A stretch of 64,000 bases of DNA, taken from Mimachlamys varia (lineage: Eukaryota > Mollusca > Bivalvia > Pectinida > Pectinidae). The stretch spans positions 5,463,625 through 5,527,624 of the forward strand of contig OX392542.1 in assembly GCA_947623455.1 (NCBI GenBank). Direction: 5' to 3'. Both the position numbers and the translations under genes were made by a program. The notes under the pieces are model-generated. The model searched no databases, was not told the origin of the DNA, and was given only the letters and a program-made list of their open reading frames with translations. Shown here piece after piece: positions 1 to 9,790 of this stretch (positions within the stretch are counted from its first letter, which is position 1; the number at the start of each line of letters is the position of its first letter).

Positions 1-120
1 TATGAACAAATAAAATATTTAAAATGCAAAAAGTACAAAAGACCAGGTGTTTTGGAAAGGTAATCGTCTTCTGCTTCATCGGCGATACCTTCCATGTAAA
101 ATCTAGGTCAAAGAGAGAAC
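1..120 (-). repeat. R1 dispersed repeat fragment
   Basis: Reading the minus strand, this piece carries the landmark words of a family repeated at least a dozen times in the window: ACATGG, then GATGAAGCAGAAGACG, then a GGAA..CACCTGG stretch. Related pieces lie near 3.05, 6.95, 15.8, 16.3, 21.1, 23.2, 26.5, 30.6 and 35.85 kb. On the + strand near 1.4 kb and the - strand near 9.6 kb, R1 sequence directly follows reverse transcriptase remnants. It is therefore probably the 3' part of a Penelope-like element. That link is inferred from adjacency. Confidence 0.6.
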
Positions 121-845
121 ATAAGCATCATTCTCAATCACAATAAGTACATAAGTACAATATAAACTTGTAGGTATACTTAATATAATGTCCGCATTCA
201 ATATATCATCAACATGTACATCATACACGGGTACAGATTAACTCTCAATGAGACTGAAATGACGACCATAAAACTTGCTCATAGTTTTCATCAACCTGAT
301 AATCTTATCTAGGAAAGGACGTTTGTTCTTATGAAGAAGTCTTGAGAGAACCATGATTAAATTGTCAACAAAGAATTGGTAATGTGCCAACTAGGGACTT
401 ACCATATTTTGATATTTTCTGGATTTGGAACATTTAAACATTTGGAACATTGGAATAGAGGATGTTTTTTTATAGTACATATGTAAAATAGATCGAGAAT
501 TTGTGTAAGCAAGAAGTCAATTAATATACATGTATATATGGCTCCAGGACGGAGTTCCAATTACATGACCGACAGAAGAGATAATTACGCTTATTACGAT
601 AAGCACCTGTTGTCCGGAGCTTGATATTTATAAATAAAGGCTGATGAAGGGAAATGAAGCTTTTAATACACCTGCTGCTTAGGGCGATTTAAAGTATTGT
701 AACAATCAGATTTTCAATCCGACTGATAGAAAGGTACGGCAGATTGTTAGAGAAGATACTTATAATGACAATGGAGAGGCACATAATGAGGCACGTAATG
801 GGATTTACGGAAAACCTACGTAATATGCAAAAACATCGACTAACA
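121..845. other. No gene seen; partial dispersed repeat
   Basis: No supported coding region. About 540-760 resembles 3380-3560 (a block with CATGACCGACAGAA-like and GGCGATTTAAA-like words in the same order), so it is probably an upstream part of the retroelement whose RT remnant follows. Confidence 0.4.
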
Positions 846-846
846 A

Positions 847-1400
847 CTTTGCCCCAATCTTAGCTGACTTCTTTTTGTTTTCATACAAGGCTGAGTTTGT
901 GGAAAAGCTAATCAGGACAGGTAACAAAAACCTTGCAAAATCTTGTTATATCATTTTCAGCTATATCGACGATGTGTTGTCTATAAACAACAAGGCGTTT
1001 GCTGACCACGTCGATCGTATATACCCTTCTGAACTTGAAATGAAGGACACAACAGACTCATCTACAGCAGCTGCCTGCTCGATCTCTACTTAAACTACGA
1101 CTAACACGGACAGCTTACTATTAAGTTTTACGATAAACGTAATGATTTCAATTTTCCGATCGTGAACTTTCCATTTCTTGATAGTAACATCCCTGTTTCT
1201 CCAACCTCCAATGGTGTTTACATGTTGCAGTTGATTCGATATCCTAGGGCTTGCTCCTAGGTATCGTGATTTTCGTGATCGATGTCGACTGCTGACAAAC
1301 AAACTAACAACACACGGATTCGAGAGATGCAGGTTGATCAGAACTATGGGCAAGTTTTATGGTCGCCATCTTTGTCTCATTGAGTCTCCATGTAAATCTT
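847..1400 (+). pseudogene. Penelope-like reverse transcriptase remnant 1
   Basis: The conceptual translation contains, in order, an N-F-A-P-I-L-A-D segment, an AEFVEKLIRTGNKNL-like helix and the palm motif YIDDVLS, followed by a D-x-V-D-R-I-Y-P stretch. These are hallmarks of the RT family in Penelope-like retroelements, where the catalytic pair of aspartates sits in the Y-I-D-D box. The frame breaks near 1093, and RT-like sequence resumes in another frame through about 1390 (FPIVNFPF-type and GKFYGRH-type words). There are in-frame stops and no upstream fingers domain or GIY-YIG endonuclease, so the copy is dead and truncated. R1-type sequence follows it directly. Confidence 0.75.
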
Positions 1401-1480
1401 TCTTTTGTTCCTATTTTGCCTCTCGTTTGATTGATTTTGATTGTTTTTTCTGATTTTTTATTTTTGTCAAACACAAAAAC
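1384..1480 (+). repeat. R1 tail after RT remnant 1
   Basis: The segment with CTCCATGTAAATCTTTC and TTTTGCCTCTCGTTTGAT is the same tail seen near 3.2, 7.07, 21.2 and 30.7 kb. It lies immediately downstream of the RT remnant, supporting the view that R1 is the 3' end of this retroelement. Confidence 0.55.
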
Positions 1481-1627
1481 AAAAACTGAACAAAATGACC
1501 GAAAATTTTAATATTTGACCAGTAAATCTTGTTCACTCGTGTTTTATCACAATGCGTGAGTTGACGATCGCAAGGATCTCGTTCGCGAACCTCTTGGTTG
1601 GTTGTGTATGTTGGACTAATAGTATAT

Positions 1628-1747
1628 ATCACTCCTATGTGATGTAGACAGAAATCTCAACCCGAGGGCAAGATTTTGTCGAGTGCTAAAATTCATAAAT
1701 CGTATCCCGAGGGTTGAGATTTCTCTGTCTACACCATATAGGGATGA
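1628..1747. mobile_element. Small foldback element (MITE-like)
   Basis: Two inverted arms of about 40 bp (1628-1668 and 1706-1747) share the word GTAGACAGAAATCTC, with a 2-bp indel, and enclose a spacer of about 37 bp. No coding capacity. Superfamily not assigned; no clear target duplication seen. Confidence 0.6.
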
Positions 1748-2417
1748 ATGATTATCTTTCTTCCACACTTTCCTACCGTAAAATAAGCAAAAAAGTGAAC
1801 TCAGTGCATCGCGCCATTATCAACGGTGGATACAATGCGCGAGGAAATTGTTGACGTTACTCTGGTAACACTATATAAGTGATGACGTGACAATGATCAT
1901 GACGTCACAATTAGCACGCTTAACTTCAAAAAGAGTAAGGATGGAGAGAGGATATTTACAAGGGGACCGTTGTCCGCAAAAATATACTTTCAATAAGCGA
2001 ATTATTAAATGAAATAAAAACATGCTAATAAGGAGTTGTAATTATTTATTTAAAAAGTGAACATACCTACTCAAGCGGATGATTCTCCTAAGTAATAAAT
2101 TGCTTAACCTCATTTATATATTTTCCAATTAATAGTTTATTACCTGCGTTTGTATATGTGTCGTCATTTTAACGACATTGGTGGAACAGTCCAGCTTGAA
2201 TAAAATTAACGCCAATGATAATAATTAGTCATTTGAGCGTTTGACGCAAGGGCAATCTCCATGTTATTCGAAGCGGCGCGACAAGACTCTCATTGAACAA
2301 GCTTGATCTTTGACGTCATAATTAAACCACGTGCTACGTCTCGAGAACCATTGCTTTCATACTTTTATGAAAAGCAATTTTGCTGATAATCTTCATATTG
2401 TGGGTTGCAGCGCAAAT
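1748..2417. other. No gene seen
   Basis: Noncoding AT-rich sequence. A perfect TGACGTCA (CRE-type) octamer lies at 1900-1907, but with no gene nearby its role is unknown. Confidence 0.4.
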
Positions 2418-2726
2418 GTAAATATAATGTACCAAACATTATATACAACAATTTACCAAATATAATGTACATCAATGTACCAAATATAATGTACAACAAT
2501 GTACCAAACATAATGTACTAGTGTACCAAACATTATGTACCACAATGTTCCAAACATAATGTACAACAATGTACCAAATATAATGTACTAGTGTACCAAA
2601 CATTGTGTACAACAAGGTACCAAATACTATGTACAAAACATAATGTACAACAATGTATCAAACATAACGTACAACAATGTATCAAACATAACGTACAACA
2701 AGGTATCAAACATAATGTACAACAAA
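2418..2726. repeat. Tandem repeat, about 24-bp unit
   Basis: Imperfect array built on AATGTACCAAACATAATGTA, with variants that add a CTAGTG linker. GTAC-containing half-units alternate in both orientations, giving local dyad symmetry. The short open frame across it comes from the repetition and is not a gene. Confidence 0.85.
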
Positions 2727-2879
2727 TTTGCCCTCCTTTTCAAAGGTGTTTACTAGTAGCTGAAGAAATTTAACAAATTGACAAACAATTTATTGATCAA
2801 TCGTAAAACAAATTGAAAAATATTCTGTATGATTGTGTGATATGAAGATGGACGTTTTTTAGTATGCTCATTAGTATGC

Positions 2880-3275
2880 TTACGTGCTGTGATTGACAAT
2901 GTCTCGGTTCTCATTTCGAAGACTTGATGTTTGCTTAAATGTTACCAAGATATACATGGCGGGTATCATTTCAATATAATTTTCATGGGTAAAAGAATAA
3001 TGTAAAAAACGGGCAAAATATGAACACAGGAAAGACGTTCATGGAGACCTTTGTAAAAGTACAAGATACTAAGTCCAGGTGTTCCGGAAGAGAAAGCGTC
3101 TCCTGTTTTATCGACTATGTAACTATAGTTTAATTATTTTCGTGATCGATGTTGACTGCTGACAATTATTCTCTTGTACTTTTACGAGAGTCTCCATGTA
3201 ATTAAATCTTTCCTTTGTTCATAGTTTGCCTCTTGTTTGATCGACTTTGACTTTGGATTATGATTTTGTTAACGC
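2880..3275. repeat. R1 repeat, rearranged copy
   Basis: Plus-strand R1 words (ACATGGCGGGT near 2956) are followed by a minus-oriented R1 block (CCAGGTGTTCCGGAAGAG near 3074) and then the plus-oriented tail (TTTCCTTTGTTCATA and AACGCTTCGGTATTCT, 3220-3290). This looks like two nested or recombined copies in opposite orientation. Confidence 0.5.
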
Positions 3276-3359
3276 TTCGGTATTCTAACCGTTTAATGTT
3301 TTGTACTAATTATGAAACTTTCATTTTTGGTGGAAATCAATAGAATGATAATTGTGTAC

Positions 3360-3560
3360 GCAAGAATATATTAATTCACTACATATGATTCCATGGCGGG
3401 ATTCTCCAGTATAGCGACCATTATATGATCGACAGAATTGATAACTACGTTTATCACGGTATATCGTAACTGTTGCTAAATGGCGATTTAAAACAGTGTA
3501 ACAAGCATACGTTTAATCCTAGTTAATTTGGACCACCTGGTAGAAGGCACGACAGGTTAT
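3360..3560 (+). repeat. Second copy of the retroelement upstream block
   Basis: Matches the order of words in 540-760 (a GATCGACAGAATTGATAACTA block, then GGCGATTTAAA). No RT coding follows, so this copy is truncated. Confidence 0.45.
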
Positions 3561-5086
3561 AAGGGACAGTAGCTTTAATGAAGATGGAATTTGTAGATTG
3601 TTAGGATCGGGAATTGGGAAGAACGGACCGGGTCAATAAAGAACGACCAACGTAGAAAGACATAAACAACTGTAAATAAATTTAAAATCAAGAAAAAATA
3701 CTTCACAAACTGACCTATTACACGATTTGATTAAAATACAGATCCTTTTTCTCACTCCGTTTTACAAGCAGCAGAGAGAAGTTTACGGAACGGCGCGGAG
3801 ATCAAGATAGGGTTTTAATCAGATTGACCTATTACATGACCAAGCATTAGTTGGCGATTAACAGGATCTCGTTTATGAGCTTCGTGTATGATTGTGTAAG
3901 TCGGACAAACATGACCGATTCACCAGTGGTAAATAATGTCACACCCGTGCATCAACACGTGGAAAAGTCGATTTAGCTATTGCCACGTCTCAGATTATGT
4001 AATGTTTAAAATCAATTATCTCGATATGGAAAACTAGATAAGTAGGTCGTTTACAGAAGGACGTCTTCATGAGTTAAAAAGTTCGCGTGATATACTATCA
4101 TCGACCTCGAGTTCAATCAATGTCATACCATCTTGTGCGACATACACGTTGGTTACAACCACACGTTGGCTTCAACGTGATTACGAATGAGACGGATTAC
4201 AATGGGGTCACAAGGTTAGTTAACTCACTAGAAATACAAATGAAGAGAAACAATACGAAATTATAAATAATGTCAATACTTTAAGTTAGCTTCACGTACA
4301 ACACGGGGAAACGAACACATGTTTGTTAATAAAAGTATAACCAGGAAGTATTTACACGGGAACCCTTGAAAAGAGAATAAGACGAGTTGACCCGGAAGAG
4401 TACATTTCTGTAAGTACGAAGCCCGTCAATGATTCTTCGAAAAGACAATGTAGTAAATCGTTATTTAAGGATTGACTGTCATATTGCTGACATTCATTTG
4501 TGTGTAAGATACATTGGCGTACCTACATATTGAATGGTGCATATTGAGCGCGCATCATGTTGAATTTGTAGGTAAGCCAATACTTATATTATCGTTTTTG
4601 TTAACCAACATACTACAGTTGTCAGAGACTTTATTTTAGTATAAGAGCCAAAGCAACATTCAACATCGGGATAAATCCACACAGAGAACAGCTACTAGTT
4701 TAATGTGGAGCAGTGCAGTCTCCAACGCTACAATTATGGCGTCATAAGAATGATGACGTCACAATGTTCAAATGGATGTTAATGAAATTGGATGATACAG
4801 TAGCTTCATCTGGTCTCTGTGCATTGGAAATGTAATAAATGTAATGAAATGATATTTGCAAGAAAATGAAATATTAATTCGTAAGTATTATTATTATTTA
4901 AAAAAAAATTGTTTCGAGAAAATGAAATGATTCGAAAAAGCGGAATAACAGTTTGTTATAAAGAAATAGTAATCAGGAAAAAAACGAAACAGTAATTAAT
5001 TTCAACGAAATGATATTTTAAAAGAAAGTCTGTAGAATGTCAGTTAACTTGCTCCGTAAATACGCATCTCTAAAGCTTACTCCTCC
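3561..5086. other. No gene seen
   Basis: AT-rich, with no supported exon or RNA gene. A few short CRE-like TGACGTCA words occur near 4750. Nothing else could be identified. Confidence 0.4.
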
Positions 5087-5292
5087 GGGTCACCTGGTAA
5101 TATTATGTTGTAATGTTTCAAGGGTCTTTTCCCCGATCGGGAAAAGGTATGGAGTTACCTGTCCGACCACGTAGGTTTCCTTCGGGTAGTCCAGTCTCCT
5201 ATCACATGAAGGCCCAACCCCTCTCACTTACACTCGGGCCGACATATGTGATACATGTCATTCCGTGATTGTTATCAAATAAATAAATTTGA
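5087..5292 (+). mobile_element. SINE fragment (central domain and tail)
   Basis: A block reading GTAGGTTTCCTTCGGGTAGT, followed by a CTCGGGCC-containing stretch and an AAATAAATAAATTTG tail, resembles the middle and 3' parts of animal tRNA-derived SINEs. The Pol III promoter head is not recognisable, so it is 5'-truncated or diverged. The family name cannot be fixed without alignment. Confidence 0.45.
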
Positions 5293-6900
5293 TGTTAAAT
5301 CCTATTCTGATTAATTAAATTCAGAAGACTCTCATTTAACCTCGAGTTTTTGGTCTTATCCAACTCGAATTCAATTGACCGTGTCATCAACAATTACTGG
5401 CAAAAGAACCTCTATATCTGATGTCAAAGATATATACAATCTAAGACTACAGGGCTATTGAAAGGATTCACCTAACTTAATCAGCCAATCACAAAGTGTT
5501 TCATACGAATGTAGTCCATACCGAAAATTTGTTCCGGCTTAGTACAGTGCTTCTGAGCAATTTAAGTAGGAAATTGTTTACAAATTCTGCATTTCATGAA
5601 ATCTATAGAATTTTAACTTTACCACAATGTATACTTTTGGTAGATAGTGATATGTGATGGCGTATTGATATGGGGTCAAAAGTCAGAGGCTGTTCCTGTC
5701 CCATTTCACTGGTTTGACATGTAAATTTCCGGTTGTCCGAAGCAGACGCCTGTAGCGAGCTAACATGTCAGTAAACTCCTCATAAAATATCATTTGAAGC
5801 ATTTGCCATGTATCTGTTGACTTTCAAATATTAAAATTATTAGCTCGAAAGCTTAGTAACAACATATATAGTACATTATTTAGTTGTGCGAGTCATTTAA
5901 ACCGTTCGATAAATATTGTATTATATGTTCACGTTTCATTAGGAAACAGTTTTGAATTATCAACGGTATTATGTCATATGTTGGAAATGGACATCGCTTC
6001 AAACATCAGATAGGCATCTTGTCATCTGGCTGTCTACGATCATGGCCCTCCATCTACACCGTCTGCCTCGATTGTGTTAGTTTGAATAGCGTTTAGGGGA
6101 AATATCATAAAATTGCTTTTAGTAGTTTTAAATAAGTGTTCATCCTACTCATTGCTATATATAATGCAATTGTATCTAGTCTACGCAGACGTATAAAGTG
6201 TTTTACTGCATAATCGATACGATTCTGACATTTTCGCGATGAACATTAAAATTTATGATTTAGGTTTTTGGTCATACGAAAAAAAAATCGTCTTTTTAAA
6301 AAGAAATGTAAACTTGAGTTTAGATTAAATCGCCGCAGTTTTATAAATATTAAAACTGTTGAACTATTATACATGCAGTGATTATAGCAAGCCAATTTGT
6401 CTTGTCTGTCATGGAAACGGCTATTTACTGGGTGTCTCTGTGATCGATATCCTTAATGTCAAACAGGCACCGTTATAAAAGGTTGGCCAATTTCGCCTAC
6501 GTTTTAAGGGCTAATGATCTCTTCTGTATTGATTGTATGACAGACCAACTTTATATTTTTACCCAAAAGAAATAAACTTGAAAGAAAATATCTTATCTAC
6601 TTAAGAAGGTATCTTATTTATCCACAGGGAATCGAATAAGCCATTAAGATATACGATGTACTCATTACTGTAGGCTACCTCTCCTATACACCTGAAATTG
6701 TCATTTATTCAGAAAGGGTTAAAACGTTGCTTTAGGAAATCTCTTACTTAATTATGAAATTTATGAAACGAGTCATAGAATTTTCAATTTATCGAGCTAT
6801 TGGCGAGCTAAAATGAAAAAGTCGTGACCAGTTTCATCAATCCCATTTGAATTTGAAAACGAGTGTCATTTCCTTTTTTATCGTGTTTTTGAGTGTCGGT
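5293..6900. other. No gene seen
   Basis: No coding or RNA feature could be supported; AT-rich intergenic sequence. Confidence 0.4.
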
Positions 6901-6904
6901 ATTA

Positions 6905-7140
6905 GTGTGCTTACTTGATGTCATTGGCAATGATGACTCGGTTCTCTTTTTGAGGACTTGTTGAGACCAATATTTACATGGCGGGTGTCGTCGATGAAGC
7001 AGAAAACACTTACTCTTCCGGAACACATTGTCTTGTTCTCTTGTATGTTTACAATGGTCTCTTTCCTTTTTGTTCATATTTTGCCCCTTCTTTAATCGAT
7101 TTTGAGTTCGGATTATGGTTTTCTTGACAATACGGTATTC
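6905..7140 (+). repeat. R1 dispersed repeat, near-complete copy
   Basis: Contains the R1 landmarks in order on the + strand: ATGATGACTCGGTTCTC, TTTACATGGCGGGTGTCGTC, GATGAAGCAGAA, CTTCCGGAACAC, then TTTAATCGATTTTGAGTTCG. This is one of the clearest copies for building a consensus. Confidence 0.65.
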
Positions 7141-7554
7141 TTTATTTTATTTTAATTCATTAAGAGAAGTAAGTGATCAGATCTATGCTCAGTTAATTTT
7201 CAGAAGAAGACATTTAAATAACTTTGAAGTATCTGGAAATAAAGACCATCATTTAACATGTGTCTGGAGTTTTCTCCCCTCCCACCTTTGCAAATTTAAT
7301 GTTCAGCGCGTTGAAAACATGAAAATATGTCTCCTCGTTTCTTGCTATTTGTCCCCCCCCCCCAATTTTTGTTCGATATATCTATTTTACATCATTTCTA
7401 TGTATCATTTTGATAGCTTCAGATCCTTTGGTTTACAATTAAAACATATTTGGGAAGCTTTCTGTACAGATACCGTTTCACATGCAATCCATATAATTAC
7501 GGTAGTGGTGAGCATACCTTTCTATTTCAACTTCAGTTCAGACAAGTAAAGTTT

Positions 7555-8035
7555 TGCGTCTAGCTCCATGTTCACCTTAATTTCTCTTAAAGCATTCCCC
7601 AATAGATTTTAAGTATCTAAGTTGTCATAACTAAACCTGGAATATAATTTCATCTATGTATGACCATTCCAACACACATTTCATATTTTTTTTTTCACCT
7701 AAAATTTAATGTTAATTGGACTGTTATTTAATTGGGCCATTTTAACGTTTTTCTGTTTAGCTCTTCGTTGACCTTTATTTCTCAAAATATTTAAGCTGTC
7801 ATAACCAAACATGGAATATACTTCTATGTCTGTATGGAAATTCTAACACACATTTCAAATTTTGATGTTTACCTAAAATTAACTTTATATTAAACTGTAA
7901 TATTTAATTTGGCCATGTTAAGGTTTTTCGTTCAGTGCTTATTTAGCTTTCTATCCCACAAAGTATTTAGGCTGTCAAACAAACTTGGACTGTGTAGTAT
8001 AACCATTATGATTCCAGCACATTTACGATTCTGAC
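7555..8035. repeat. Diverged tandem repeat, about 185-bp unit, ~2.5 copies
   Basis: Three successive blocks share the words CTGTCATAACCAAACATGG, AACACACATTTCA and ATTTAATTGGGCCAT in the same order near 7620-7740, 7795-7915 and 7965 onward. Divergence is moderate, so the duplication is old. Confidence 0.6.
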
Positions 8036-8094
8036 TACTACTTTTAAATGGACTTTCCTAATTAATATTGCCACCAAATCAAAGGTCAAACGTC

Positions 8095-8400
8095 TAATTT
8101 TGTAACTTTTTTCTGATGGACATCTTGTTATAACGAGAAGTTAACTGACCGAAAGTCAAGGTCACTGGATCAAAGGTCAAGGTCAAAATTATGAACTTTT
8201 CACTGATGAACATTTGTAATGACATTATGAAGCAAAGTTTGTCATAATTTAAAAAGGAGTCAGCTGTCAAAAAGTCAAGGTGACCAGGTCAATGGTCAAG
8301 GTCAAATGTTATAAATTTTCACTGATAAACATCTGAATGTGTCATTATGAAGCAACGTTGTTCGGAATAGAATACGAAGTCAATTAACCAAAAAAAAAGG
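8095..8400. repeat. Tandem repeat of ~115 bp rich in AGGTCA half-sites
   Basis: Two to three diverged units contain GTCAAGGTCA and AAAGGTCAAGGTCA words (about 8155-8190 and 8270-8310) plus the shared phrase TTTTCACTGATGAACAT. TCAAGGTCA is the extended half-site bound by monomeric nuclear receptors such as the ERR and FTZ-F1 families. Whether any factor binds here is not shown by the sequence. Confidence 0.55.
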
Positions 8401-9560
8401 GCACCATTTGGACCAAGGCCCAAGTATTGATGATTAAAGGAAATTCAAAGCCACATCATGTTACCCTTAGAGACCTGTCAGTGTTTTAATTTCATAGTTT
8501 GTTTTTATTGTCTTTTTTTTTTTTAAATAAAAAAAATATTTTTTTAATTCTAAGAAGTATAGCTATAAAATATTTGAAATTGTTTGTGGCTAATAGAATA
8601 ATAAATATAATGAATACAACATATTGGAGATTTGGGGACACCCGTATCTTCACGTGTAATTCGTGTTAGCATTGGCATCAATTATCGAATATGAAAAGCG
8701 CAGCAAATGTTGGTAACTCGTTTTCATCGATCTACATATATTTTTATTGTTCGTCACGTATAACAATAACACCGGAAACGTTGCAGGCGAAGAGACAAGA
8801 CCAGGAAGTATCTGGCTTTATTTGTGAAACAGGTAGTAGTACATGCATACTTTGTGTCGCGAAATCAATACTAAAACCTGTATCAATTAGGGTCCTTAGT
8901 TCTTGTTTAAGATGATTAAGACCATGATCATTGGATATTTTTTGTAGTCACGCTGCTAAGTGATATAAAACATCAATGTTTAATTATGAACTGATAAAAG
9001 GCTATAAATGTATCTGCAACAACAACTGATCCGGCGGATCGTACTGTCGATAACAATGGTGCTGGTCTTTTTATCTAATACCTCGCCATGTTGGGCCATG
9101 TTGGATAGAGCAAGTCCATGAAAGAAAACTTTGTAAGAAAACTTTATCTTACATAGCACACCACGTGACACAAACATTGAATTTAAAATACAGATCATCA
9201 CTGCGTTACGAACATCTGACGGTGGCCGACCACGGGTCATGCTCAGAATATTGCACAACGGTATTTTCCAGTCAGTCATGTGTTTTGCATATGCCTGTAC
9301 GATTGGATGCACAAACATGTTTACATTTTCTTTTCATTTCGTCCTTTAATCTAAATTTTGATCTGTCTGTTGTTTTGCTACTTCAAAAAAATCCGCAAAC
9401 TAGACAAATAGTATCCAATAAGTGCCCCTCGGACAAAATAATTCTTGTTGATATTGGTATCATCGATATTTCTTTGAGTTTAACCTTGACCGATGACTAT
9501 CAAAGTTTAATCAGGTGTATAACTGGATTATTTTTTATGGTTGGTTGCAATGTCAAAAGA
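8401..9560. other. No gene seen
   Basis: Low-complexity T- and A-rich tracts near 8510-8550; otherwise no supported feature. Open frames at 8691-8915, 8980-9318 and 9165-9572 lack recognisable domains and overlap each other on opposite strands. Confidence 0.4.
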
Positions 9561-9574
9561 GCAAAATTTTAGGA

Positions 9575-9790
9575 CAATAAACCTTTTCCGAAGCGTCAAC
9601 AAAACCGTAATCCGAACTCAAATCGATTTAAGATTAAAATATTTAGTAAGTTTTTTGTAACCGGTCCTAATAAGCTTTTCATCAAATTCAACCACGTATG
9701 AAAACGAAAACCCAACAAGTCATCTAGGAGTGGGGCACAGTTTGTTCCCATGGGAATGCCAACAGTCACGAATTATATAAAAACATGAAA
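9575..9790 (-). pseudogene. Penelope-like reverse transcriptase remnant 3
   Basis: On the minus strand, from about 9785 downward, the translation gives GIPMGTNCAPLL, the conserved RT block just upstream of the one that starts remnant 1, followed by a K-L-I-R-T-G-like segment. The reading then runs directly into the R1 tail (GTTTTGTTGACGCTTCGG on the minus strand near 9600). The Y-I-D-D catalytic box is missing, so this is a deleted copy. It independently links the RT to R1. Confidence 0.7.

Noticed and set aside
640..670. CTGATGAAGGGAAATG as a hammerhead core
   Set aside because: There is no stem II between CTGATGA and GAAA, and no matching stem I strands.
7115..7549. 144-codon + frame
   Set aside because: Starts inside an R1 repeat and shows no domain or conserved pattern; amino acid content is that of AT-rich noncoding DNA.
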